In this document: piece by piece, positions 36,150-44,834 of the stretch
Layout of the letters: the number at the start of each line of letters is the position of its first letter
How positions within the stretch are numbered: position 1 is the first letter of the stretch
NCBI GenBank assembly: GCA_020636105.1
Contig: JACJYL010000001.1
Coordinates: 1-64,000, forward strand
Direction of reading: 5' to 3'
Length of the DNA: 64,000 nt
Origin: Lewinellaceae bacterium
GTDB lineage: Bacteria > Bacteroidota > Bacteroidia > Chitinophagales > Saprospiraceae
Notes under the pieces: model-generated
Seen by the model: the letters and a program-made list of their open reading frames with translations, nothing else
Database searches by the model: none
Told to the model about the DNA's origin: nothing
Made by a program: the position numbers and the translations under genes

Positions 36150-37424
36150 TTAATAATCAATCAAGTACCTCTCGATTTCGATCTTGGCTTTATGACTTTT
36201 AACGGTAGCTTTCAAAATATCCATTTCGTAATTGACGAGGTCATTCTCCAGGCGAAGCAATTCATCAAAACTGTTTCCGGAATTGGTGTAGCTCTCCTGT
36301 AAAATGTCAATGACGGATTGGGTGATCTTTATTTGTTGCTGATACAGTTCCAGTTTCAAAATGGCGTCTTCATAATCTGCATAGGCTTTTTCAATGCCAG
36401 CCATAAATTTCAACTGAAGATCTTCCTTTCGATTTTCCAGGGCAGTAATTCTCAGTTGTTCTTCCTGGGCCCTGGCGGTGTACTTTTTACGATTCAACGG
36501 AACAGTCATTTTGATCTTTGGAACCAAAATGTCACGTCCGTTACTTTCCGGATTGGCGTCGCTGCGTTTCCCCACCAGGATGTAATCCAGGCCAACCCCA
36601 AAGGAGGGTTTACCGTTGAGCGTGTTCAGATCCATTTCCTTTCTGGCGCTTTCCTGCTGGAGGGAATACATAGTTAACATGGGGTGATGCTCCCTGATAT
36701 TTTCCGCTAAACTATCCTTGTCGAATATCAGTTCAGCCGGTTCAAATTCATCCGTAACCTGCACCTGAACATCTGCGGGGCGGCCCAGGGCCTGGTTGAG
36801 GGTGGCCTGGGCTATAGATTTTTGGTTGGCAATTATTTTTAGTTTTTGATCCAGTTCCTTTAGCTTTAATTGCGTCCTAAGCACATCCGCAATGCTGCCT
36901 TTACCACTTTCTGTTTTGGCCAGGGCGGTGGATTCCAGTGCCTTAAAAAGCATGATATTACCCTGGATAATCTCCATACTTTGATTGAGTTCATACAACT
37001 CCAGGTAAGCCATTTTTACCTGGTAGAACAGATCGAGTTTGGTTGCCGTTATGCGTTCGAAGGATACGCTTGCATTGCTCAGGGCGATAGCTTTCCGGGC
37101 ATTTAACGTCCCTTTCCATGGGAACATTTGGGAGGCTCCAAAGGCAATCCTTTGCGGCCCTAACCGTGTTTCGGCAGGCAAGGCGAATAAGCCCAGGCTG
37201 ACTTCAGGGTCAGGTAACTGGCTAACCTGTGGCGCCTTCTCCAAAGCGGCAAGGTACTCCTGTTCCAAAGCTTTAAGTTCATAATTGTTGGTCTCCGCTA
37301 TGCTCAGTAAATCATCTAACGGTTGTCCAATCATCTCATTAGAATAAAATAGAGATAGGGAGATAAATAGAGATAGATGGATAAATAGAGATAAATTGAT
37401 ATTTGGAGATTTTTTATGTTTCAT
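36150..37424 (-). CDS. TolC-family outer-membrane efflux protein
   Basis: The 424-aa protein should form the outer-membrane channel of the CusBA-like pump. It has a signal peptide (ending near YSNEMIGQ) and two similar halves of long coiled helices: for example LLSIAETNNYELKALEQEYL near 38 and DLRTQLKLKEL-type helices near 185. The conserved Pro in QVSQLPDPEVSLGLF near 75 supports the TolC assignment. The signal-peptide codons are themselves repetitive (LSLFIHLSLFISLSLF), made of units like those in the tandem array at 37911. Its start overlaps the stop of the upstream four-helix-bundle gene (ATGA), so translation is probably coupled. Confidence 0.9.
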   Translation of the reverse strand: MKHKKSPNINLSLFIHLSLFISLSLFYSNEMIGQPLDDLLSIAETNNYELKALEQEYLAALEKAPQVSQLPDPEVSLGLFALPAETRLGPQRIAFGASQMFPWKGTLNARKAIALSNASVSFERITATKLDLFYQVKMAYLELYELNQSMEIIQGNIMLFKALESTALAKTESGKGSIADVLRTQLKLKELDQKLKIIANQKSIAQATLNQALGRPADVQVQVTDEFEPAELIFDKDSLAENIREHHPMLTMYSLQQESARKEMDLNTLNGKPSFGVGLDYILVGKRSDANPESNGRDILVPKIKMTVPLNRKKYTARAQEEQLRITALENRKEDLQLKFMAGIEKAYADYEDAILKLELYQQQIKITQSVIDILQESYTNSGNSFDELLRLENDLVNYEMDILKATVKSHKAKIEIERYLIDY

Positions 37425-37804
37425 AAATTGTCACTTTTTCGAATCCGGGTAATGAAATTGTTTAATTTTATTTCAAGCTTTTTTGAGCAACTTTTCAGGT
37501 CGTTAAATACATCTATATTCAAGATTTTTCTTTCGTGTAATAATTCCACCCAGTGAATACTAAATTCGTTAAGAGAAGCTCGGGCAATCAGGTAGAATCG
37601 TATTTTATCTAATTTGTGATAACGGCCATATCCTTCGGCAATATTTGCTCCAACAGAATCTGCTGACCGCACTGCCTGATCTCCCATGATTTTTTGGTCT
37701 TGCCATTTCATTTCACAATAAATTTGCCATATTCCACTTGAAAGCTCTCTGGATAATTTATATATTTCCAGATCCTTTAATTCAATGTATTTTCCCATTT
37801 TCAT
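37421..37804 (-). CDS. Four-helix-bundle protein (S23/IVS-like)
   Basis: The 127-aa protein belongs to the family known from intervening sequences of 23S rRNA genes and from Avd-like proteins. Family phrases are LEIYKLSRELSSGIWQIY at the start, QAVRSADSVGANIAEGYGR near 63 and FYLIARASLNEF near 90. These proteins form pentameric helical barrels that bind nucleic acid; most have no known role. Here there is no rRNA and no reverse transcriptase. It is inserted between cusA and tolC, overlaps the tolC start by four bases and follows a tandem repeat, so it looks like a mobile-looking insertion into an efflux operon. Confidence 0.88.
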   Translation of the reverse strand: MKMGKYIELKDLEIYKLSRELSSGIWQIYCEMKWQDQKIMGDQAVRSADSVGANIAEGYGRYHKLDKIRFYLIARASLNEFSIHWVELLHERKILNIDVFNDLKSCSKKLEIKLNNFITRIRKSDNL

Positions 37805-37910
37805 TTGTTTTAAGGGTTAAAAAATATTATTACAGTCATATTAACCAAAAATCAAACAAAAAAATCCCCTCACGCCTCCTTTCCAATACTTAATACCGAA
37901 ATAAGGTCCT

Positions 37911-38086
37911 CCATCTGTCTCCATCTATCCCCATCTGTCTCCATCTATCCCCATCTATCTCCATCTATCCCCATCTATCTCCATCTATCTCCATCTATCC
38001 CCATCTATCTCCATCTATCTCCATCTATCCCATCTATCCCATCTATCTCCATCTATCTCCATCTATCCCATCTATCCCATCTATCT
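37911..38086. repeat. 10-bp tandem repeat, 18 copies, inside the metal efflux operon
   Basis: Eighteen units of CCATCTATCT or close variants run head to tail: 12 of exactly 10 bp, then mostly 9- or 10-bp units. Variation is a few T/C and G/A changes. It fills most of the gap between cusA and the four-helix-bundle gene, so it lies within the transcript, where the RNA would read purine-rich (GGAUAGAUGG). It is the longest simple repeat in the window. Confidence 0.97.
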
Positions 38087-38099
38087 AATCCGCATTCCA

Positions 38100-41000
38100 T
38101 TAATTTTCAAACTTAAACTTTATCTCCTGCCACAACGAATACAGGACCGGTACCACAAACATTGTAATCACTGCCAGTACCATGCCTCCAAAAGACGGAA
38201 TCGCCATTGGGATCATAATATCCGACCCGCGGCCGGAGGACGTCAGAACCGGTAGCAAGGCAAGTATCGTGGTCGCTGAAGTCATCATGGCCGGGCGCAC
38301 CCTTCTTTTCCCGCCTTCGATTACAGCTTCCCTGATGCCTTCTACAGAATCAGGTTTATTTCTTTTGAAACTATCCCGGAGGAAAGTGGCCACCAGCACC
38401 CCGTCATCGGTGGCGATGCCGAAAAGAGCCAGGAAACCTACCCAGACGGCAACGCTCAGGTTTAATTTATGGACTCCAAACAGATCCCTCATATTGGTTC
38501 CCATCACACTGAAGTCGAGGAACCAGGGTTGTCCGTAAAGCCATATCATAATAAAACCACCGGCAAAGGCGACAAAAACACCCGAAAACACCATCGAGGT
38601 GACCAGCACTGATTTGAATTCAAAATACAGGATCAAAAAGATGAGCATTAAAGCTATTGGCACCACAATGCTCAGGCGTTTACTCGCCCTTTCCTGCTGC
38701 TCAAAGTTTCCGGCGAATTTGTAGCTGATTCCGGGAGGTACCACCAATGTACGGGATTGGATTTTTTCCTTGAAATAATCCTGGGCTTTATTGACAACCT
38801 CCCCTTCAGAATACCCGGACTCTTTGTCAAAGAGAACATAACCTACCAAAAAACCGTCCTCACTTTTAATGGATTGTGGCCCTTGCACAAAATTGGTTTT
38901 GACCAGGGCTCCGAGTGGTATTTGTCCACCGGATTTTGAAGGCAAAAGAATTTTATTGATGGCATCGGGATCGTTTCTAAGTTCCCTCGGATACCGAATC
39001 CTGACCGGATAGCGTTCTCTGCCTTCCACTGTTTCCGTCATTTTCATGCCTCCTACAGCGGCCTGGATGTATTGTTGTACCTGGTTGACTGTCAGGCCGT
39101 GTCTGCTGATTGCATTCCGGTCTATTTCCAGTTCGATATAAGGTTTACCAACGATCCTGTCAGCGAAAACGGCTACATCCTTAACGCCTTCTACGTCCTT
39201 CAGGTATTTTTCAAGCTGAACGCCAAAATCTTCAATGGTTTTCAAATCCGAACCATAAACCTTGATGCCCATCGGGGCCCGCATTCCGGTTTGCAGCATC
39301 ACCAGTCGGGTTTCAATAGGCTGTAATTTTGGGGCAGAAGTTACTCCCGGCAGTCGGGTTACTTTTACAATTTCATTCCAAATATCATCCGGACTTTTGA
39401 TGTGGTCTCTCCATTGCCTGAAATACTGCCCCCGGTCGTCAGGAATTAATTCATTATTTGAATCCCTAACGAAAGCATCGTTTTCGTCCACTTTAAATCG
39501 CAGCCGGTGACCATCCGCATCGGTTTTGTACTCAGATTTATAGGAAATAATGTTTTCATACATGGAAATGGGAGCAGGATCCAGGGGGCTTTCGACTCTT
39601 CCCAGCTTTCCAACCACCGATTCTACTTCCGGAATAGCCGTGACAGCCATATCCAGCAGACGTACATTTTTGAGATTCTCCTGCATGCCGGAATGTGGCA
39701 TGGCAGTGGGCATTAGCAGGAAGGAGCCCTCATCTAATGATGGCATAAATTCCTGCCCCGTTTTTTGCATAATATTAAAACCGATGTAAACGAGGAGAAC
39801 CGGTATGCACAAAAAGAGCCATTTGATCCGGAGCAGAAACCTTAAAATGTTTTCGTAATAAAAAATAATGATATAGAAAAACCCAAGCAGTAAACCTGTG
39901 GTTCCGGCCACAAAAATAAAGTTGGTCAAAATACTCTGGTTTACGCCTAATGGCATCCATTCCCGGGCCAGTAAAAAAGCGATCATACCTCCGTACAGAA
40001 TATTTTTAATGATATTAAATGACCCGGTGACCTTGTCAGAAGTAATCTTTTTCAAAGCAACGGTAAATCCTTCCATAACGCCAACAAAAATGGCCAGTAA
40101 ACCAAGGCTGAAATTAAAGGATACCGCCAGCCATACCCCCCCGGCGATCAGTAAAATGTTGGCAACATACCGGGGCCATTCTTTTTTTGATTTGATTGAA
40201 AACAGCCCATGAGCCAGCGTAGGGAGAATGGTTATGGCTACAATAATAGAGGCCGTAAGCGCAAAAGTTTTGGTAAAGGCGAGTGGCCGGAACATTTTCC
40301 CTTCTGCCGCTTCCATGGCGAAAACAGGAATGAAGCTTACGATGGTGGTCGCAACGGCCGTAATAACCGCCGAGGCTACTTCTGTAGTTGCTTCGTAAAT
40401 GGAAGTCATCAGACTTTCGTCAGGCGGAGCTTCCTTTATACGAATAATCATGCTCTCTGTCAGGACAATGCCCATATCCACCATAGTACCGATAGCGATG
40501 GCAATACCGGAAAGCGCAACAATATTGGCATCCACTCCAAAGTAACGCATCGCAATGAAAACCATTAAAACGGCAAGCGGCAAAGTTCCTGAAACCAGGA
40601 GGGAAGACTTCAAATTCAATAACATTAAAACAACCACAATAATGGTAATCAGAATTTCAAGGGTAAGTGCTTCCCGCAGGGTGCCCAGGGTTTCCTTGAT
40701 TAAAAGGGTCCGGTCGTAAAAGGGAATGATTTTAATCTGGGAAACGGTCCCGTCTGCGAGCGTTTTTTGAGGCAATCCCGGTTCGATCTCCCTGATCTTG
40801 GCTTTTACGTTTTTAATAACTTGCATTGGGTTGGAACCATACCGAGCGACCACGACACCCCCGGTGGCCTCCGCTCCTGATTTGTCCAATGCCCCCCGCC
40901 TTGTTTCAGGTCCGAGGTTTACCCGCGCAATATCTTTGATTTTTATGGGAACATTATTGTTAACTGTAACCACGCTTTCTTCAATATCCTCGACGGATTT

Positions 41001-41765
41001 AATGTATCCCAGCCCCCTGACAAAATATTCCACCATATTGATCTCAAGGGTTTGTGCTCCGATGTCGAGATTACTGTTTTTTACGGCAGCCATGACCTGT
41101 TCGAGGTTGATGTTATGGGCTTTCATAGCATCAGGATCCACGTCGATCTGGTATTCTTGTACATACCCGCCAATGGAGGCCACTTCAGCAACACCGTCTG
41201 CCGAGGAAAGCCCGTAACGGACATAAAAGTCCTGGATCGATCGGAGTTCTTCCGGATCCCAGCCCCCGGTGGGGTTGCCTTCTGAATCTCTTCCTTCCAG
41301 GGTGTACCAGTAAATTTGTCCAAGGGCGGTTGCATCAGGGCCAAGTGTAGGCTGAACTTCGGGGGGAAGGGTGTTTGCAGGAAGAGAGTTGAGCTTTTCA
41401 AGAATCCGGCTGCGACTCCAATAAAAGTCAATATCTTCCTTAAAAATGATGTAAATACTGGAAAAGCCAAACATGGAATTGCTGCGGATGCTTTTAACTC
41501 CGGGAATACCCAATAAGGATGTGGTTAGAGGATAGCTGATCTGGTCTTCCACATCCTGGGGGGAACGCCCCATCCATTTAGTGAAAACGATTTGCTGATT
41601 TTCGCCTATATCAGGAATGGCATCTACAGAAACGGGGTCACGGGGCAGCCAGTTTACGCCAAAATCAAAGGGTGCCGTAACGATTCCCCAACAGAGAAAA
41701 ACGCCCAGTAGTAACCAGGTTACCAGTGTGTTTTCGAGGAAAAACCGGATAATTTTATTTAGCAT
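38100..41765 (-). CDS. Heavy-metal RND efflux pump, CusA-like
   Basis: A 1221-aa inner-membrane RND pump of the heavy-metal efflux class, driven by protons and exporting metal from periplasm or cytoplasm through CusB and TolC partners. Twelve membrane helices in two halves can be seen, with the first helix at LENTLVTWLLLGVFLCWGI. The charged residues of the proton relay lie in helix 4 (AIGTMVDMGIVLTES near 430). The second half repeats the arrangement near GIATDDGVLVATF. It is longer than typical CusA (about 1040 aa), with extra hydrophobic segments around 530-660 (NILLIAGGVWLAVSF, MIAFLLAREWMPLG), a pattern common in Bacteroidota copies. Confidence 0.95.
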   Translation of the reverse strand: MLNKIIRFFLENTLVTWLLLGVFLCWGIVTAPFDFGVNWLPRDPVSVDAIPDIGENQQIVFTKWMGRSPQDVEDQISYPLTTSLLGIPGVKSIRSNSMFGFSSIYIIFKEDIDFYWSRSRILEKLNSLPANTLPPEVQPTLGPDATALGQIYWYTLEGRDSEGNPTGGWDPEELRSIQDFYVRYGLSSADGVAEVASIGGYVQEYQIDVDPDAMKAHNINLEQVMAAVKNSNLDIGAQTLEINMVEYFVRGLGYIKSVEDIEESVVTVNNNVPIKIKDIARVNLGPETRRGALDKSGAEATGGVVVARYGSNPMQVIKNVKAKIREIEPGLPQKTLADGTVSQIKIIPFYDRTLLIKETLGTLREALTLEILITIIVVVLMLLNLKSSLLVSGTLPLAVLMVFIAMRYFGVDANIVALSGIAIAIGTMVDMGIVLTESMIIRIKEAPPDESLMTSIYEATTEVASAVITAVATTIVSFIPVFAMEAAEGKMFRPLAFTKTFALTASIIVAITILPTLAHGLFSIKSKKEWPRYVANILLIAGGVWLAVSFNFSLGLLAIFVGVMEGFTVALKKITSDKVTGSFNIIKNILYGGMIAFLLAREWMPLGVNQSILTNFIFVAGTTGLLLGFFYIIIFYYENILRFLLRIKWLFLCIPVLLVYIGFNIMQKTGQEFMPSLDEGSFLLMPTAMPHSGMQENLKNVRLLDMAVTAIPEVESVVGKLGRVESPLDPAPISMYENIISYKSEYKTDADGHRLRFKVDENDAFVRDSNNELIPDDRGQYFRQWRDHIKSPDDIWNEIVKVTRLPGVTSAPKLQPIETRLVMLQTGMRAPMGIKVYGSDLKTIEDFGVQLEKYLKDVEGVKDVAVFADRIVGKPYIELEIDRNAISRHGLTVNQVQQYIQAAVGGMKMTETVEGRERYPVRIRYPRELRNDPDAINKILLPSKSGGQIPLGALVKTNFVQGPQSIKSEDGFLVGYVLFDKESGYSEGEVVNKAQDYFKEKIQSRTLVVPPGISYKFAGNFEQQERASKRLSIVVPIALMLIFLILYFEFKSVLVTSMVFSGVFVAFAGGFIMIWLYGQPWFLDFSVMGTNMRDLFGVHKLNLSVAVWVGFLALFGIATDDGVLVATFLRDSFKRNKPDSVEGIREAVIEGGKRRVRPAMMTSATTILALLPVLTSSGRGSDIMIPMAIPSFGGMVLAVITMFVVPVLYSLWQEIKFKFEN

Positions 41766-41959
41766 GAAATCCTGTTTTAAAGATTTTTAACTGCCTGGAA
41801 ATTCTGGAAAAAACGCCCTGATTTCGGCAATAAAAAAACTTTGAATAAACAACAAATTCTTCGGGATATTTCAAATGAAAGGACATTTGGAATAAGCACA
41901 ACTGTTGAAGCCCCTGCGATGAGGTATTCATCGAGAGGAATTCAAAAAAACAGAAAATC

Positions 41960-42424
41960 CTATAGGAGAAAGGTCTGCAACGAAACGGGAAGATCACAGA
42001 CAATTAAGGGAGGTTTGTAGTTTTGGTATGGAACAGGAGTGGATTCGGGTTCAATGTAAATGATTTGATAACCAAAAACCAGGAGGGTGACAAAAACAGG
42101 CATTTGAATTTTCTGGAATTCAAAAGAAGTTATTTCCTGGTCCGTGTTGAGTTTTACAAATTCAGATTCATTGCTGCAACAACCTTTTTTTTCCTCGCAG
42201 GAGGTGGAAGCATTTTTAGATTGATGCATGGGGCAATTGGCAGGCATTCCGGCATGAGTCTCCCGGGTTTCATTTTCTTTAGCGCTTTCATGACATGATT
42301 TTGCTTTAAAAACCAGGGATGTTGCCTTAAGTTCTCCCTGGCAATAATGCTTATTGATCACAAACCCGGTGGAGCTGATGAAAATCAGTACAGCAAGAAA
42401 AATATTTGTAATCCTGAATGCCAA
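41960..42424 (-). CDS. HYC_CC_PP family protein of metal-resistance loci
   Basis: The 154-aa protein is a small exported or membrane-anchored protein named for its motifs: INKHYCQGEL near 22, CCSNES near 81 and VPYQNYKPPL near the end. An N-terminal hydrophobic segment (ITNIFLAVLIFISSTGF) and another near residue 105 flank a Cys/His-rich middle (CHESAKE, CPMH). The function is unknown, but the family sits next to copper and cation efflux genes, as here upstream of cusA, and the Cys/His set suggests metal binding. No ATG is available in frame: the start is probably TTG at 42424, which is unusual for the genes in this window. Confidence 0.85.
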   Translation of the reverse strand: MAFRITNIFLAVLIFISSTGFVINKHYCQGELKATSLVFKAKSCHESAKENETRETHAGMPANCPMHQSKNASTSCEEKKGCCSNESEFVKLNTDQEITSFEFQKIQMPVFVTLLVFGYQIIYIEPESTPVPYQNYKPPLIVCDLPVSLQTFLL

Positions 42425-42463
42425 TTTATTCGCTATTAATGAATTAAAAATTCAACGTTAATA

Positions 42464-42491
42464 GTTTCGTTGTTTCGTTGTTTCAAATATA
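42464..42491 (-). promoter_or_regulatory. Promoter and candidate operator of the metal efflux operon
   Basis: On the minus strand TATATTTG (42491-42484) matches the -7 box, the same sequence as in the CRISPR leader. Two direct repeats GTTTCGTT (42464-42471, 42472-42479) and a partial third, GTTTCAAA (42480-42487), follow and overlap it. Repeats at the start of the transcript are a likely site for a metal-responsive repressor. No regulator gene lies nearby. No -33 box is clear. Confidence 0.5.
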
Positions 42492-42578
42492 AGACATAAA
42501 CGGTGAATTGCCTTATATTCAGGAATATTAACAAACCTTTAGTATATTAGTTTTAATTTGCACTTTCCTTAATCCCCC

Positions 42579-42693
42579 TGAGATGACATTTGCTCTGTTT
42601 TAAAGCCAACACACGAAGATGTCACCTCATTCGCACTGCTGAGATGACACCTTTTGCTCTGCTAAAGAGCCAACACACGAAGATGTCACCTCA
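42579..42693. repeat. Two tandem palindromic units of about 51-54 bp
   Basis: Two near-identical units (42579-42629 and 42640-42693, 61 bp apart) each begin TGAGATGACA and end TGTCACCTCA, which pair except for one A/C position, and share a middle with CCAACACACGAAGA. Each could form a stem-loop of roughly 10 bp. They lie downstream of the SDR gene and upstream of the efflux promoter. The rest of this 299-bp gap (42425-42723) has the promoter region and A/T-rich sequence. Confidence 0.8.
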
Positions 42694-42723
42694 CCTCAAT
42701 CGCAATATCAAAATATCGCAGCA

Positions 42724-43515
42724 TCAAGTAATTTTGGATCGACTCAGAATTTTGTCCAGCAGGGAAGGGAAAAAACGTTTAAGGTACACACCGATGATTT
42801 CCTTTTTGGCAATAACGGCTTCCCGTTTTTCGGCCTCAATGGCTTTCAGCGCTTTTTCCGCGAATTCCTGTCTGGTAAATCCTGCGGCCTGGCCATCATC
42901 CATCTTATTGGTTTTGTTCCCGTCGCCGGTGAGGGCGTTGACACTCACATTGGTATGAACAAAACCCGGGATAAGTAAGGTGATTTTGATGTTGTCGTCC
43001 CTTACTTCCATCCTTAAGGCGTCGAAAAAACCATGAAGCGCATGTTTTGAGGCGGCATATGCTGACCTGAGCGCTGTGGAGAATTTGCCCATCAGGCTGC
43101 TGAGTACCACGATTTGCCCGGATTGCTGCTTTAGCATATATGGCAATACGGCTTTGGTGATTGCTACCGTTCCGAGGAAGTTCACGTCCATTATTCTTTT
43201 GTCTACTTCAAGTACGGTATCCTTAACCAGGGCACGTTGGGATATCCCGGCATTGTTGACCAAAATATCAATACGACCAAAATGATCCACAATTTTTTTA
43301 GCGGCATCGGGTGCTGCATCAAAATTGGTGACATCCATATTAAAGATGAGTACATCTGAATCCTTCCCGATTTTGTTTTTTACCTTTTCCAAAGCCTCCA
43401 GATTCCTGGCCGTCAGGGCGAGCTTTGAGCCTCTTTGAGCAAATGCATAAGCCAGGTGTTCCCCTATCCCGGAGGAGGCTCCCGTGATCCAGACGACCTT
43501 GTTTTTGAATTTCAT
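42724..43515 (-). CDS. Short-chain dehydrogenase/reductase (SDR) family oxidoreductase
   Basis: A 263-aa NAD(P)-dependent classical SDR. The cofactor loop is TGASSGIG at residues 11-18, NNAG (in ILVNNAGISQ) near 90, the catalytic Ser in VLSSLMG near 141 and the YxxxK pair in YAASKHALHG near 155-159. The C-terminus has a basic hydrophobic end (VYLKRFFPSLLDKIL), similar to DHRS7-like SDRs that associate with membranes. Substrates in this group include lipids and steroids; here it is unknown. It is monocistronic and upstream of the two palindromic repeats. The ATG at 43515 is the start. Confidence 0.93.
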   Translation of the reverse strand: MKFKNKVVWITGASSGIGEHLAYAFAQRGSKLALTARNLEALEKVKNKIGKDSDVLIFNMDVTNFDAAPDAAKKIVDHFGRIDILVNNAGISQRALVKDTVLEVDKRIMDVNFLGTVAITKAVLPYMLKQQSGQIVVLSSLMGKFSTALRSAYAASKHALHGFFDALRMEVRDDNIKITLLIPGFVHTNVSVNALTGDGNKTNKMDDGQAAGFTRQEFAEKALKAIEAEKREAVIAKKEIIGVYLKRFFPSLLDKILSRSKIT

Positions 43516-43659
43516 AATATTTTATTGATTGAACAGGTGGCCAAATTTCGACAATAAAAAACAAAGTCGATAGTTTTGGAAGGGAAAAATTTAACTTGTG
43601 AAATTGTGTGCATATATTTACGAACTCCTTTATACCTTGAATGTGATAAAATTCAACAA

Positions 43660-44157
43660 ATGAAAAAACTATTTATCATCCGTCATGCCAAATCAAGCTG
43701 GGCCAATTCATCTTTACCCGATCATCAGCGGCCATTGAATAGCCGGGGATTACGGGATGCACCTTTTATGGGAAAATTGCTTCAAAAGACAGGAGCCCAG
43801 CCGGATCTTCTGCTTTCCAGTCCGGCAAACCGGGCCTTTTCCACTGCTTGTTTTTTTGCAGAAGCTTTTGGTATTCCTGAAACAGAAATACGGAAGGAGG
43901 AACGTATTTATGATGCTTTTCCTTCCGACATGGTGGATATCATCCAAAGTTTGCCGGCTGATCTGGAAACCGTTTTTATTTTTGGGCATAATCCGACCTT
44001 TACCAGTCTGGCCAATAAATATGCCGAAAGACAGATCGCAAATATGCCTACCTGCAGCATTGTCCAGGTGGAAGCTGACGTAAAAAACTGGAAGGATTTT
44101 TCTCCTGGTACAGCAAAAGTGGTTGCCTTCCATTATCCCGGGCAATATTTTAAATAA
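43660..44157 (+). CDS. SixA-type histidine phosphatase family protein
   Basis: A phosphatase of about 165 aa in the histidine phosphatase superfamily. The catalytic motif is IIRHAKSSW near residue 5 (Arg-His), with the second half in FGHNPTFTSLAN near 107 (His) and an Arg in SSPANRAFST near 55. This compact SixA form acts in E. coli on phosphohistidine of the nitrogen phosphotransferase protein NPr; the target here is unknown. The longest frame starts at 43576, but ATG 43660 begins MKKLFIIRHAK, the family start. The DUF4296 gene follows 15 bp later and should be cotranscribed. Confidence 0.92.
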   Translation: MKKLFIIRHAKSSWANSSLPDHQRPLNSRGLRDAPFMGKLLQKTGAQPDLLLSSPANRAFSTACFFAEAFGIPETEIRKEERIYDAFPSDMVDIIQSLPADLETVFIFGHNPTFTSLANKYAERQIANMPTCSIVQVEADVKNWKDFSPGTAKVVAFHYPGQYFK

Positions 44158-44172
44158 GTTAATATCAAATTG

Positions 44173-44589
44173 ATGGAACGAACGAACAGGTGGATCCTAT
44201 TAATGATGACTGCAGGAATTTTATTTTTTGGGTGTCAACAGGAAAAAGAGGACCCTTTGCCTTATGAGGATGAAAAGATCATTTCCATTCTCTTGGACGT
44301 GCATTTGGCGGAAGCCGCTCTGCAGTCCCTGGGAAAAGTGATGAAAGACAGCATGACAGATGTTTACTATGACCAGATTTATACCATTCACCAGATAAGC
44401 AAGGCTGATTTTCAAAAAATGATGGAGTTATTGAGAAACAGTCCGAAAAATTTAAACAGGATTTACGGCCAGTTGATGGAGCGTGTGGAAATTGAAGAAA
44501 AGGAGATAGAAGCCCGGATAGAGACTAAAAGAAGGGATAAGGATTCGACCGATCTAATAAAAATCCATGAAGAAAAAACAGATGAATGA
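44173..44589 (+). CDS. DUF4296 lipoprotein
   Basis: The 138-aa protein has a lipoprotein signal (ILLMMTAGILFFGCQQ, Cys near 21) and a helical domain of the DUF4296 family, with the marker phrase ILLDVHLAEAAL near 41 and DVYYDQIYTIHQISKADF near 62. It is a small lipid-anchored protein, often next to gliding or T9SS genes in Bacteroidota as I recall; its role is unknown. The helical tail is charged (KEIEARIETKRRD). The frame opens on TTG at 44170 followed directly by ATG at 44173, which I take as the start. It is second in a two-gene unit with the SixA-type phosphatase. Confidence 0.85.
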   Translation: MERTNRWILLMMTAGILFFGCQQEKEDPLPYEDEKIISILLDVHLAEAALQSLGKVMKDSMTDVYYDQIYTIHQISKADFQKMMELLRNSPKNLNRIYGQLMERVEIEEKEIEARIETKRRDKDSTDLIKIHEEKTDE

Positions 44590-44834
44590 TAATAATGGTG
44601 ATTTTAAACCATTTGCTTTCATTTGATGTTAATGTTAAATTTGTTAACAAAAAGGCAGCGGAACCCAATTGCAAATCGTTCAATACTCAGAGTTTATCCG
44701 ACAAAACGCTTCTTTTTTTCGACCAAATGAACAAGGATCCCAAAATTTCCGATGAATTTTTTTAACAATTGTTAGGCTATTTTTGATTTATAGTATATTT
44801 TGGACTTTCTTATTTAAACAAAATTTGGATTAGT

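Noticed and set aside
37421..37804. Diversity-generating retroelement (Avd-like protein)
   Set aside because: The four-helix-bundle family includes Avd, but no reverse transcriptase, template repeat or variable repeat was seen nearby.
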